DNA of 64,000 bases from Erythrobasidium yunnanense (taxonomy: Eukaryota > Basidiomycota > Cystobasidiomycetes > Erythrobasidiales > Erythrobasidiaceae), in the NCBI GenBank assembly GCA_001600175.1, contig BCJC01000001.1, positions 3,705,652 to 3,769,651 on the forward strand. The letters run 5' to 3'. Positions 36,979 through 48,494 of the stretch are shown one piece after another (position 1 is the stretch's first letter; every line of letters starts with the position of its first letter). Below the pieces are notes generated by a model. It saw only the letters and a program-made list of their open reading frames with translations, was not told the origin of the DNA and made no database searches. A program made the translations under genes and the position numbers.

Positions 36979-39900
36979 ATGGCCAATGTCTCTCGCAAAT
37001 GGATACACCAAGGCGGGATAGCAAGGCTGACCTACTCTCGTGACGGCGCCCATCTCTTCACGGCTGGCGGAGAGTCGTTTGTGCGAGTCTTTTCGGGAGA
37101 TCCAGCCAACAACGACGATGACAGCTTGCATACTATCGACCATAGAGAAGATGGTCAAGCTGTGCTATGTCTCGACTGCTCTGTGCGTCCTATCTTGAAG
37201 CAGCATGCAAGTTGACCGGATTTTTGACGCGCAAAGATACTGTAAACAATCTAGATGGAATCACTCGTCGTGGGCTACGAAGATGGAACAGTCGAACTCC
37301 TGGACATCACATCTGGCTCTTATGAAGTTACTGGCATGCTAACGCGTTCCGACCTTGGCTTCGCTATCCGATCTGTCAAGTTCTCCCCAAACGGACAGCG
37401 AGTCGCCGTAGCATCCGAGTGCGTGCATATACTTGAAAGCACTCTGGACATATTGCTGAAGCATGCTATAGTGAGACAGCTGTCAAAGTCATCGATGTTC
37501 GCGATACAAAGAAGATTCAGATGCTGGAAGGCCACGAAAGAGGAATACGCGCGTTGAGCTGGTCGCCAGATGGTCAGCTAATAGTGCGTGACGTCCCATT
37601 GCGCGCCAAACGAAGATGGCCCAATTGACCAATCTATCGATAGACGACCTCCAGCTCGGACGGCACTATACGCGTATTCGATGTGTCAGATCCATCAACA
37701 CAAGAGCCAACATGTATACAAATCATAGATGGCGTCATTGCGGCTCAAGAGCCAGAAGTTGATACCCAGTGCGAAGCAGTCTGGCATCCTACGGGGAAAT
37801 ACTTTGTAGTGGGCACGAAATCTCATGGTAAGGATGACTTCCTGGATGATGTGGATTCAATCTGATAATTCTTCTTCGTTGCAGAGCTCGCCATCATCTC
37901 CCGTGAGAGCTGGGAACGAGAGGGAACTTTCGACAAGGACGGGCACGACAGCGAGATTACCACTTTAGCGTTCTCGCCAAATGGCCGATATCTATCTTCG
38001 TCTGGAAAGGACGAGAAGATCCTTGTCTGGGATTGCTCAACACGCCGCATCGTTCTGCAGTTCCCCGAAGCTTCAGGACCTGTCTCTTCGCTAGCATGGA
38101 GGTCCGGCGCGGGCTCAAACAGCATATCATACATCGACAAAGAAGGAAATCTCGTTCGATGGGACGATGTGATTGCTGAGAAATTGGCACATCCGAATGA
38201 TGCTCCTGCAGCTGGAGCAGCAAGTCGGAGTGCTGCATCAGCTGCAGTTATAAAGAGCAAGCCTAGCAAAGCAAGCAGAGATATGGACCTGGATGAGGAT
38301 GATCTCGACCTGGACATTGGCGGAAATGCAGGGGAGGCGAATGCAACCGACGAGGAGGACGATTTTATCGAGGATGACGATGACGATGGAGTATACAAGA
38401 GTCGGTTCAATAAAGACGATGACGACGATCTAGCGATGCCAGCACCGTTGGTCAGCTCGAAGTCCAAAGGCAGCTCATCTGTGGTCGTCAGCAGCGGCGG
38501 CAGCAGAAGTACTGGCTGTAGGTGCTTTGCGCTGCTTCGGAGTCCGGTGAGGCTGACAACGTACTTCAGCGAGTTTGGTCAAGGGCCAAGATCCATTTCA
38601 GCCTGGCGCTACGCCCCTCAAGGACAAGCGTCGCTATTTGGCTTTCAACATGCTCGGAGTCATCCATATAGTAGAACGCGATTCTCACAACATTGTCGAA
38701 ATCGACTTCCACGATCAATCGACCCACGGAAGAATCCACTTTGACGATTTCAACAAGTTCAGCCTTGCCAGTCTAGGACCACAAGGAGCTGTCTATGCCT
38801 CTTCGAACAAAGAGCTCGGTAGCACAATTGCTTTCAAGCCTTTCGATTCCTGGGGATCGAGTTCGGCAGAGTGGAGTCTGGAGCTACCTCCGGGCGAACT
38901 CGCTACGTGTCTAGCTATCAGCAGCGGGGTCTTCGTCTCTGCCCGAAGCGCCGGTCAAGAGGAAGATGCGCTAGAGCACGGTGGTGCGAGCGGGACAGTG
39001 CTAGCTGCAACCACGAGCGGCTACCTTCGCTTCTTCAGCGCGACAGGAACACAGAAGTATATAATCAACCTAGGAGAGCAAGTGGTAGCAATAGCAGCAG
39101 GAAAAGATTGGGCGATGGTCGTTCACCGGACAAGCGAACTTATCCAGCCAGGTAGGTCTGAATCGATGCCGTACATACGGATTATCTAAGCAGTGTGTAA
39201 AGGTCGACAAGATCTTACGTATACAATGTTCGATCTCGATACATATGAGATCGTTCAGCGTGGAAAGGTGCCTCTGGCGAAAGATGCGACTCTGGCTTGG
39301 ATTGGGTTTGCCGAAGATCAGGTAGGCTCCTCCAGCGACTTCAGCTCTTCTAGATATTGATCAGTTCTTCCTGCAGCTACCGTATATGTACGACAGCAAT
39401 GGCTTGCTGTCCGCTCTCTCTCGGTCGAGACGGCCAATGCAAGGTCGCTGGATGCCCATGCTTGACACCCGGATCTTGGCAAGACGCGAAAACAGAGACG
39501 AGACGTATTGGCCTGTCGGCGCAACCGAGAAAAACTTTATGTGCATCTTTATGAAAGGTCAAGAAAAGCATCCTTACTTCCCTGTCCCGATCACGCAAGA
39601 CATTCCTCTTCAGATCCCATTGGTCAATGTTCAGGAGCCAGCTGGAGAATCGGAAGCGTCCTTTGTTCAGCTCGATATCATCTCCTCCCACTTGCGGGAT
39701 TGTCTACCGTCATCCAGCGCAACGCCAACATCGCAATCTTACGATCTCAAGAGCAAGATATCGGTATATGAGCTAGAGATGGACAAGAGCATACTCAAGC
39801 TACTACAGATAGCGTGCAAAGCGGATCGTCAGCAACAAGCGCTCGACTTGGCAAGAACGCTTTCGAGCAGCCGTGCCTTAACAGGTGCCAAGAGACTGGC

Positions 39901-41213
39901 TGGTACATATTCCCTGAAAGCACTAGAGATGCGAATCGACGACATGATTGCTGCAAAAGAAGGCAACCCAGGCGCAGCCTATCGCGAAAGGTTAGAAAAG
40001 CAAAAGCGAGAAGGCAAATACGCACATCTCGTCGACGAAAGAGTCATTCCAGATTCCTCGATCGAGCTCGCGGATGTCTCTGTCCGATCTGGAAATCCTC
40101 TAGCTATGCCTTTTGCAAATGGCAAGAAGCGAGAAAAGAAGACGGCAAAAAACGTCTTTTCGGATGTGTCTGCTCCTGCCAAACAGGTTGACCAACCAGC
40201 ACCTGTTTCGAGAATACTGCAGGGCAATGGCGCGGAGTCTGAGGAAGACAATGAGCCATTCGCATATGAGCGTGAAGATACGGAGCCAATGCGTTTCGAT
40301 GATGAAGAGGAAGCGCCGCGAGCGCGTCTGGACTCGGTCATGCTGGTAGAGACACCCACGATAGCCTCGAGCGCCCCCAAAGCTCGTAAGTCGTGCCTAC
40401 TCATTCGTGCATGTATCACGGCTGATACTTTTCCAGGCATGAACCCCTTCGCGAAGCGACCTGCTGCTGCAAAAGCTACGACGAACACTCCTGCCAGCAG
40501 CACATCTACTATGCGAGATCCCTTCACCAAGAAAGGCGGTAGTCACACATTACAGAAGACTGATTCGTTCTTCGAGCGGGTAGATGCCTCGACATCCGGA
40601 TCAAGCGGTGCTACAACAAAAGCAGCAGCTGGTGGTAAACAGTCAACGTTATTCGGATCCCGTCCACCCGCACCGAAGGAGAAAGAAGCATCTACCGGTA
40701 AAGGCCGAGGCAGGAAGAGGAAAAGCGATGCCCAGATTGTTGATGCTGACGAAGGCGGAAGCGATTCTCAACAAGCGAAGAAGAAGAGTACGAATAAGCT
40801 CGCCAGCTTCTGGAGCAAAGGCAGCGATAAAGCTGCTTCGACGGAGAAGGCTATGCCTGCAAACGATGAAAGCACTTCAGATGCTGCTGAAGAGTCAGTA
40901 GCTGACGCTGAGATGATTGTTGATGAGGTGAGAGCATTGCGAGCGTACTCCGAACTCGACTGACGGGAATCTATCGCAGACACAGGTCATTGAGGCTGAA
41001 GACAGCTTAGACGGCGGACGAGAAGCGAGCGTAGCGATGGAAGAAGGCAACAGTACCTCAACGCTCGACAATGAAGCTTCTGCTCCAGTCACACCCGCAG
41101 ATGAGCTGGGACAAGAGCCATCCATGGACGAGAATCCTACGCCAACTGTCTCTGCTTCGATGAGCAAGCTTGAGGCCTTTAGGCATACCCCGACTGTAGT
41201 TGAGAGTGCTTAA
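36979..41213 (+). CDS. CTF4: Replisome adaptor Ctf4/Mcl1/WDHD1 (1243 aa)
   Basis: Trimeric hub linking CMG helicase to DNA polymerase alpha. Introns 37183-37254, 37419-37471, 37584-37643, 37828-37884, 38518-38569, 39152-39202, 39322-39376, 40386-40436 and 40928-40979 leave 1244 codons. The N-terminal WD40 propeller shows LTYSRDGAHLFTAGGESFVR, SPDGQLITTSSSDGTIRVFD, FSPNGRYLSSSGKDEKILVW. An acidic linker (DLDEDDLDLDIGG) leads to the SepB/Ctf4 propeller: YLAFNMLGVIHIVERD, EIDFHDQSTHGR, LAATTSGYLRFFSATGTQKY, LPYMYDSNGLLSALSRSRRP, and the helical bundle ELEMDKSILKLLQIACKADR. The disordered C-terminus has two MNPFAKR/DPFTKKG blocks, TLFGSRPPAPK and a KLASFWSKG motif. Yeast-like trimer region and helical bundle are complete. 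Confidence 0.95.
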
Positions 41214-41334
41214 GGTGTGTCCATCTCGCTTGGCTGGTTGTAAATAGCGTTTGAAGTCGTTTCTACTGTCGTAACATTACTCTACTTGAAACAACAAGAT
41301 CACTTCTGAATGCGCTTGTTCTTTGCTCTATCGT

Positions 41335-41388
41335 ATGTCTATGCTGCGACGCTGCATTTTCATGTCTATGCTGCGACGCTGCATTTTC
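41335..41388. repeat. Tandem duplication of a 27-bp unit
   Basis: Two perfect adjacent copies of a 27-base unit that begins ATGTCTATGCTGCGACGC and ends TTTTC, at 41335-41361 and 41362-41388. It lies between the convergent 3' ends of CTF4 and MRPL7, 45 bases beyond the MRPL7 stop, so it is probably in a 3' UTR. Confidence 0.95.
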
Positions 41389-41432
41389 AACTCGGAATCA
41401 GCTGTCATAGAATGCTATAAAACGATGCAGGC

Positions 41433-42242
41433 TCACAATGGTATCCTGAACCCGCTTACGAGAGCTCTTGCTTGGTCCTGCGCTCCTTTACCTCGTGCAT
41501 TCGTGATGAACTGTATGTTGAAGCCATGCAGGCGAGGATACTGTTCGAGATTGACTTCTACGGACGGGAAGAGGCCCATCGCTGATGCTGGAAGACCGAA
41601 AGCCACTACACCGCCAGTGGAGGAAGGAGATTTGAGATTGACGGAGGGAGGAGGGAGTCTGACGCCGTTCCAGTCTTTCATGCGCGGTAGTACAATTTCC
41701 ACCAGCGTTTCAAGGAAGGTCCACATTGCATCTCCTCTCAATGCTACTTTGATCCCGCAAACTTGGCCCGCTCGTACTTTGAATGAAGCACTTGCTTTCC
41801 GCGTATGGACCACTTGTATCCCCGCTGCTGGTCCTCCGCCACTCTGCCCATCCGAAGCGAAGCCAGGGATAGGCTCTCCCGTAATTGCCTGAAATCCAGC
41901 AATCGCAGACAGTATTTGTGATTTACTGGATGATGCTTCTTTGACAAAGCAGTTGAGCTGGATCTCCTTCAGCCTGACAAGGTTGCCTGGATGTACGGGT
42001 TTCGGGCTGGGAGTGATTCTGTTGCTGTTTCCTTTGGGCGGCCTGGCAGGTCTGTTCTTTGTGTATGGATTATCAGGATCCCACGTCCATAGCTGCGCTG
42101 CCGTCGCCGTTTGCTGGCCATCTCGCGCTTTTTGCGCTCTCCGGTGGTCGTAGGTGAGGTACATGAGGTCTGCAGCCAGCGTCCGATTGTAGTGAGCAGC
42201 ATAGCGACAAGGTGTTAACGCTGTAGGAAGCTTTAAAGCCAT
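41433..42242 (-). CDS. MRPL7: Mitochondrial ribosomal protein uL5m (269 aa)
   Basis: Large-subunit protein of the mitochondrial ribosome contacting 5S-site proteins and the central protuberance. It is a single exon of 270 codons, a rarity in this window. The uL5 core is seen in IQVVHTRKASASFKVRAGQ, CGIKVALRGDAMWTFLETLV, LPRMKDWNGVRLP, and the C-terminal GLFPSVEVNLEQYPRLHGFN and FITNARGKGAQDQARALV. The N-terminus (KLPTALTPCRYAAHYNRTLA) is basic and hydroxylated, fitting a mitochondrial presequence. It is divergent from MRPL3, with 131 bases between the two ATGs. Confidence 0.93.
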   Translation of the reverse strand: MALKLPTALTPCRYAAHYNRTLAADLMYLTYDHRRAQKARDGQQTATAAQLWTWDPDNPYTKNRPARPPKGNSNRITPSPKPVHPGNLVRLKEIQLNCFVKEASSSKSQILSAIAGFQAITGEPIPGFASDGQSGGGPAAGIQVVHTRKASASFKVRAGQVCGIKVALRGDAMWTFLETLVEIVLPRMKDWNGVRLPPPSVNLKSPSSTGGVVAFGLPASAMGLFPSVEVNLEQYPRLHGFNIQFITNARGKGAQDQARALVSGFRIPL

Positions 42243-42373
42243 GGTTAAAGGGAGTTGTTAGTCTAAGAAGAAAGTGTTATAACAATTTCAAGACTCTTGC
42301 TTTAACCCGATCTTTTCAACACTTTCAAGGGCAGTTTATACAGGCTTCAAGACTACAGTCTATAACTGCCCTC
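42243..42373. promoter_or_regulatory. Bidirectional promoter of MRPL7 and MRPL3
   Basis: 131 bases between two divergent mitoribosomal start codons. It holds two inverted repeats: GAAAGTGTT (42270-42278) with AACACTTTC (42318-42326), and GGGCAGTTTATA (42329-42340) with TATAACTGCCC (42361-42371). TTTCAAG occurs at 42286 and 42323. AACACTTTC recurs upstream of QCR10. Confidence 0.6.
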
Positions 42374-43999
42374 ATGTCCCTGCCCTGCGCCTCGACGTCG
42401 ACCAGGGCGGCCGTTCTCGCTGGCTGGGCTGCAAAAGCAGGCGGCAAGGGCAAAGGAAGAGCGCGACAAGCGTCGTCTTTGGTTGCAAATTCATCATCAC
42501 CATCGTCTTCGTCGTCGTCTCAGCTCATCAGACCTGTCAGAATCGTACCCCCGCGACAGGCCGCTGCAGCAGCTCCTCCCAAAAAATCCAGAGCATTGGC
42601 AAAGCAGCCTGTGAAGCCCAAAGAAAGCGCACCAGATCCCAGAAATGTAGAACTCAGCAGAATCTACGCTCTCGTCTCTCCTCCCTCCCGTACGGCAATC
42701 GCTGCGCTTGCAGATAGGATATCGCCAAATCTACTTGGATCTCGCTCTGGGAAAGACCTCGTCGCGCTGCTGGAACAGTGTTGTACATGTCCATCATTCT
42801 GGACAGTCGTAGCAGAGCATGAAGCGCAGCAAGACGCAGAAAGTCGCGCTGCAACTACATATACAAATTTCCTGGATCAATCGAGGGCGCACAACGAAAG
42901 CTTGTCCGTGTTAGGGAACCACGTACTGGGGATGTTTGCATTGGAATGGTTGGAAGCTAGATATCCGCATCTGCCCTCGAGGTGAGCTTCTTCTACTTGT
43001 TCTCCAAGCCCTCTGTAGCAACTCCGCTAATATCTTACTCGCTTCCGATAGGGTCATCAAAGCAGCTCTCACGCTCTTCGTAGGGCCACGTACGTGTGCG
43101 GACATTGCGAGCAAATCATGGGGTGTTACGTCCGGCCAAGCCTCAAAAGCGGCCTTCTTATCAGACCTCTCGCCCAACTCGCATAAAGCAGGCCAGCCTT
43201 TAAGAGGTGCAGGAGAGGGTAACAGAGCAGGGTCTGGTCTGCTGAGATGGGGACGGACGGAGGATGAACAGCTTGATCGATTCTTGGAGAACAAAGAATC
43301 GGAAGTAGCATTGCAGGAAGCGAGGGCAGCGGGCAAAGATGGCAGGACACAGCCTCTACCTCTGGAAGAAGCACTGGCGAGCGTCAGCAGGGCTGTCGTT
43401 GGGCTGATTTTCCAAGAACACGTAGGTCATCCTGGCTATTCCGCAGTACTAGCATGTGGCTAATATAACTGCTATTTTTCTAGGGTTTCGCTGCAGCACG
43501 CGTCTTTGTGCACTCCGTCTTCCTCTCCCGGCAAGCAGACATCGCAGGGCTTCTCAAATTCTCAAACCCGAAATATGCTCTCAGCAATACTCTATCGAAA
43601 TATGATCGACCAGCGCCCGTATCGCGGCTAGTGGGCGAGACCGGTCGTCTAAGTATCGCGCCTATATTCGTGACGGGCGTATATAGCGGGTCCATAAAGC
43701 TAGGAGAAGGGTTCGGAAGCTCGATCAAGATGAGCGAATATCGAGCGAACGAAGATGCCCTAAGGAGGATCTACCTTTCTCCGTTGATTGAAGATCCTAT
43801 AAGCTCGACATCGGCTTCGGCACAGCCGCCTACACCGTCCCTTTCTCAGCAACAACAGCAGATCGAACTGCCTTCAGATACGCTTGTCTACCCGGGCAGA
43901 CGCCTGAATAGGATGAGGAAGCTGGCGGACGAGGAGATCCTCTGGCAAAGTAGCGGGAAGAGCAGTATAGGTGGATCTTCCGCTTCTAGGGCGCACTAA
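42374..43999 (+). CDS. MRPL3: Mitochondrial ribosomal protein mL44 (RNase III-like, 497 aa)
   Basis: Large-subunit mitoribosomal protein built on an RNase III fold plus dsRNA-binding domain. Exons 42374-42981, 43052-43421 and 43484-43999 give 498 codons. A low-complexity basic N-terminus (AAKAGGKGKGRARQ, Ser run) probably includes the presequence. The RNase III part contains NESLSVLGNHVLGMFALEW and HGFAAARVFVHSVFLSRQ; the acidic catalytic residues are not evident, as in other mL44 proteins. The dsRBD-like C-terminus has SRLVGETGRLSIAPIFVTGV, GSIKLGEGFGSSIKMSEYRA and NEDALRRIYL. The SGLLRWGRTEDEQ segment is a disordered insertion. Paired head to head with MRPL7. Confidence 0.92.
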
Positions 44000-44335
44000 C
44001 GAAGAAGAACCGGATGTATACTAGATCGCAACGAAGAAATGCATACCAATAGCATGATCACGAATACTCCATGGACATCTTGCCCTGAATGTGAAGCCTT
44101 GCGCTTGTCAAGGAAGTGCATATTTCATTGCTACACTATATTATGGCGCAAGCGATATACCTGCACGAGGATTGCTAGCTATATCAACAGTACAGCTTCC
44201 GTTAAAGGGTATAAATCAGGCTTTTCTGATCCTCTTTCTGCCCTTTCCGGCCTTATCCTCGAATCTTCGTCTCTCTACTCTCATGTTCGAGGCTCTCTGC
44301 TCGGCTTACTATATTCGTATAGGTAAGTCAGCCAA
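44000..44335. other. Intergenic between convergent 3' ends
   Basis: About 340 bases shared by the 3' ends of MRPL3 and the next minus-strand gene. Open frames on the plus strand here look like non-coding read-through; no gene called. Confidence 0.45.
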
Positions 44336-45501
44336 CTACTCGACCACGATTACTTCCTGCTCGTCGTCCGTGATTTCAATAGGCTCGACCTCCGATCTGA
44401 AAGTAACGCTATCCTTCCCCACCAAGACTACATCTCCCGTACCTTGCGTAACGTCTCTCAGTACCTTCTGTCTAGCCAGTACGCCCGGTCTTCTCCAGTC
44501 CTCTGTAGCCCACGCCGTGATATACGCCGCGACAGCTGCTTTCCATCCATTGTCTAGTCCAATCGCCAAAGAGGCGTTGAACGATACGGGTAGAAGGTTG
44601 AATGTAGACAATGCGTTGGAAGGCGCTACGAGAAGGAAGACGAGGAAAGCTAAGCTTGATGGTGATTTTTGGGGAAGGTAGAAGAAGGAGAGCAGAAGTG
44701 TCGTGATTGCTAGTGGTATGGCGTGCAGCAGATGAGAGGGCATAGACATCGGCGAGAGCGCTGATCGAAGGACAGGAATAGCGATAGTAGGATGTTCTGC
44801 AGAGTTCAAGCTATATTAGCGAATTGAGACGTCAGGAGGTGCGAAGGATGCTCACGCATGGCATATGCGAAACTTGGCTTCGCAGCGCTCAAGAATGCCG
44901 GAATCTCATGCTCCAACACGTTGTCTCTGACCAACTTCTGCATGAATGACCTTTCCGCGACATAGCTGTATAGAGCATTGACGGTAGTCGACAAGCCCAA
45001 AGCATAGGCCAGCATCTCTAGTTTCTCCCTGGACGCAGTGGCGATCGGCGCGTCTGATGAGGGATGTTTGAAGAAGGCTGGAGCCTTCGGTTCGACTTTA
45101 CTTATACACCAGAGTGCTGCTGAATAGGCGAAGATATCCGTGATGAAGACTTGCGCGAGAGTTTTTGTGGACAGTAGGAAGTGGTGGGAGATGAGAAGAT
45201 ACAGAGGTACTCTTGATATAGCCTGCAATAGAGCTCCAAGCAAGGGTGCATCCGTCTTATGTTTGTGCCCGCCGGTCTCTCTGTGCCAGATGTAGATGTA
45301 GGTGACCAGGTCCAGCACTCTGACAGCTGCTATCCATGACCAGGATACATCGTTTCGCTCGATGGGTGCTAGGTTCTGAGCGAGGTCCCGACCAAAGATA
45401 GGAAGACGTGGATTGAAGCAGGCTGAACGCAGCGAAGTAGCGACGGCGAACGAGACGGCCAAAGCAGTATAGCTTCGCAAAGTTGGATGCAGCTTGTCCA
45501 T
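44336..45501 (-). CDS. Multi-pass membrane protein of unknown function (368 aa)
   Basis: I do not recognise a family. Two exons, 45501-44856 and 44796-44336 (intron 44855-44797, 59 nt), join in frame to 369 codons. Hydrophobic segments include YTALAVSFAVATSL, AAVRVLDLVTYIYIW, ISRVPLYLLISHHFLL, FITDIFAYSAALWCI, ALGLSTTVNALYSYV, then after the intron AIPLAITTLLLSFFYL, SLAFLVFLLVAPSNAL and an amphipathic WKAAVAAYITAWATEDWRRP. The C-terminus is acidic (EVEPIEITDDEQEVIVVE). No signal peptide. The start at 45501 is the first ATG of the frame. The layout suggests an ER or organellar membrane protein, but nothing points to a reaction. Confidence 0.75.
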
Positions 45502-46238
45502 CGTGTTTCTGTTGTCTTTGCTGCTTTCTTCAGGAATTGGGGGATGAAAGAAAAGGGTTAGCCAGCCTCTATGCGATGACGATATGACCACCTTCGCGTC
45601 GAAGTGACCTTTACATGAGGTGTAAGGGAGCTTATACTGTGTGTGAGGAAAATGTTATGCAAAGTGTTACCCAGCGGATAAGGCTGTCTTCAAAAGCATA
45701 AGATGGTCTTCATGATTCAGCCAGTCCTCTCACGTCCACCTTCGGCAGCCCTAACACTACATGCTACCACATCTACTTCTGCATTCAGCTGAGAGCTCGA
45801 GCTTGTCGGCTCTCGCTGACTGTTCTGGAGGTTTATCTGAAGAAGCTGTTTTCGAGCGCAACGTCGACTTCGCAAAATAGCATATGTTGGGTTATCGGTA
45901 TGCTGATCTTATCGAAGGCAAATGCAACTATTCTTCTTGCAGCGCGCCCTCCTCTAGCTATTCGGCCTGAGGGATACCGATACGACCTGTGCCTGAGTCT
46001 GGAATATCACCTGGCTTGCAGTCGCAGTAGAACCATTCTAGGAGCTGTGATTGTAATGTATCATTAGCGGGTGATAGCTGGATGCGTGTAGAAACGATGT
46101 CAGTGTGGACTCGGATCTGCTTGGAGACAAACGAGAAAAGGTTTGGATCTGCTGTATATTTCCTCTAATATCTAAAGAAAAGGATGAACGACGGGAGTTG
46201 GAATGAAGATGAAAAAGAAAGAAGCGACTACCCGCTTT
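45502..46238. other. Intergenic, about 740 bases
   Basis: Holds the promoter of the membrane-protein gene on one side and the 3' UTR of the GDP-mannose pyrophosphorylase gene on the other. AAAGTGTTA at 45661, close to the motif in the MRPL promoter, is the only pattern noticed. No coding exon seen. Confidence 0.45.
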
Positions 46239-47921
46239 CTACATTACGATAGAAGGCGTAAGGATAGAGCTTGAGATGCTCTTGTGAGGCAGGACAGACG
46301 CTCCATTGACGAGCAGCTCATCCTTGATGTTGACATCGTCTCCTAGAACGGTAATGTTCTCCATTCGCACCCATCTTCCGACTGTAGAGTTCCAGCCGAC
46401 GATGGAGCTGTGCACCCAAGCGTGGTCCTTGACTCGCGAGCCTTCCAGAATGGCGCATCTCTGCAGACGCACACCCTTGCCGATGACGCATCGTGGTCCG
46501 ATGACTACGTTTGGCCCGATAACAGCAGATGGGTCGATTTGGGCGGTCTTTTAAGTGCGATATTAGCGAAACGTATCTGAATATTTCACCGACCAATGTG
46601 CACTCACAGGATCGACCATTACGTTTCCGCCGCGTACCCAAGGATTTTGAGCAGGGTCGGTGATGAGCTTGCTCTTTTGGGAAGACAGGTAGGAGAGGTA
46701 GAGGCAGGTACCTGAAAGGTAGTCCTTGGGCTGACCGATGTCCATCCAGAAGCCTGGCAAGTCCATGGAGTGCAGCTGACGGTCAGCGACCATTGCTGGG
46801 AAAGTCTCCTTCTCGATGGAAGTTGGCTTGAGCTGCATAGACAAGACGCGTCAGTAACATGTCGCGCGCTGGTGACAGTATTATTGCACACCTCGATACG
46901 CTTGAGCACGGATGGGTTGAAGACGTAGATACCAGCGTTGATTCTGTTTCCGACGAATTCAACGGGCTTCTCTACGAATCTGTCGATGGCGCTGGAGTTG
47001 GGGAGCTGAACGACGACACCGTATTTCGATGGCTCGTCAACCTTTGTGACGAGGATAGAACCTTCACCACCGTGGTTCTTGTGGAAGGCAAGGAATTCGT
47101 CGAAGGGATATGAGCAGGTGACGTCGGAGTTGAGGACAAAGAAGGGGCTGTCGTCTTTCGCAAGGATTTCGCGAGCAAGTGCCAAAGGTCCAGCTGTAGA
47201 GACAGACGCGTCAGAAAACGTGGTTCAGGTCCAACAAGTGAAGCTCGTTCGCACCAGTGTCTAGAGGCTCAGACTCGACGCTGAAGGTAATCTTGATGCC
47301 ATACTTCTCTTCGGCTTCGCTGAGCAGGCTGACCATGACTTCTGGACGGTAGTTGACAGCGAGTACAATGTCCGTTACGCCGACCTATCGAGCCAGCCCG
47401 AAAGACGGAGTTTAGTGTTGCAGAGTCTCTGAAGCGACTGCTACTCACCTTGACGAGTGCTTCAATCTGATGCAGGATCATAGGCTGATGATATGCAAAT
47501 TCAGGGGGAAAGAAGCGGATAAGGATGGGTGTGAGCGCGAAACCGACTTCGACGAAAAGGTAGGTGTAGATGCTTGTACCTTGTTGCAGAACTCGACCAG
47601 AGGCTTTGGTAGCGTCAGCGTCAGAGGACGGAGCCTGTGAGCGAATCAAACACGTCAAGCTTTCAGCACGGATGCGAGCGAGAACTCTGAGGTCCCAGAA
47701 CACGTTCGCACTCACCGAGTACCGAAGCCTGAACACACAGATGGATGTGCATGTCAGTACCAGCTTTGCGACGGGGCCGTTGCGCGAAACAAGAGCCTAT
47801 GTTTTCGCAGGTCCTGGGAGAGCTCGCTCACCTCCAACTGTGAGGCGCAAACGACTTAGCGGGCTTCAACGACACGCTCAGAATGATGTACTACACACCT
47901 AGAATGAGTGCTTTAGTCATG
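46239..47921 (-). CDS. PSA1: GDP-mannose pyrophosphorylase (mannose-1-phosphate guanylyltransferase, 365 aa)
   Basis: Makes GDP-mannose from GTP and mannose-1-phosphate for N-glycans, O-mannosylation, GPI anchors and wall or capsule mannans. Nine exons (47921-47900, 47837-47832, 47728-47716, 47634-47580, 47484-47449, 47384-47255, 47193-46892, 46832-46608, 46547-46239) sum to 366 codons. The nucleotide-binding loop, [20 protein letters not shown], is assembled from four exons, one of them only 6 nt. Other marks: [47 protein letters not shown], and the left-handed beta-helix [20 protein letters not shown] with [20 protein letters not shown]. The C-terminus [15 protein letters not shown] is typical of the family (SI..P.IVM). 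Introns cluster at the 5' end. Confidence 0.96.
47832..47837 (-). other. 6-nt coding microexon of PSA1
   Basis: TTGGAG flanked by CCTCACAG and GTGAGC. It supplies most of V-G-G in the conserved LVGGFGTRLRP loop; omitting it would delete two glycine-loop residues while keeping the frame. Confidence 0.85.
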
Positions 47922-48494
47922 ATTGCTGAAAGTGCGGTCTAAAAGGTGCAGATTTGGCTGGAAAACCGAGAGAAAGACGAAGGGCGCGAGGTTGCCTGAA
48001 GAGTGCGATTGCGCGGTTGTAGGATGATTAGCTATCGTAAATATCACTCATAAACGTCTTGACAAACCTCTGTGAGTTTCCGCGAAAGAGTTGGAAACAG
48101 GCCAAAGAGTTGTGCGATATCAGCCTTGACCGCCTCGACGTGCGCGGTGCAAAGTAGCGTCTCACCTGGCCAAGGGTATCGAGATAACGACAGAAACACG
48201 AAGATGTACGGTAACAAGATCAAGCAGCAATGTCGATAACTCTTTGTTGTTACAAAGGACGTCCCTAATATAGCCTTCCACAACGCGTCGTTTACGTGCC
48301 TCATCTAGGAACAGTTGTCAACTGCAGACCAGACTTCGTTATGGTACTCAATTACTGCGTAGGTTATGGCACAGAGCTGTCTTGCCGGATTAGTGCAATG
48401 TAAGCCAGGCAGACGGAGGTAAAGCAGCACAATACGCACGTTCTTGCGAACAACCTGCTGAGTATGCTTGCCCATAGATGATACGAGAGTGTTT
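47922..48494. other. Intergenic with coding-like fragments on the minus strand
   Basis: Between the PSA1 start and the Ser-rich gene. Two adjoining stretches of one minus-strand frame (48541-48308 and 48304-48047), separated by a single TAG at 48305-48307, look partly protein-like (NTLVSSMGKHTQQVVRKN; VKADIAQLFGLFPTLSRK). I could not join them by plausible splice sites, so no gene is called. Confidence 0.35.

Noticed and set aside
45502-46238. Possible gene in the 740-base gap before PSA1
   Set aside because: No frame longer than a few dozen codons with splice sites or natural composition was seen.
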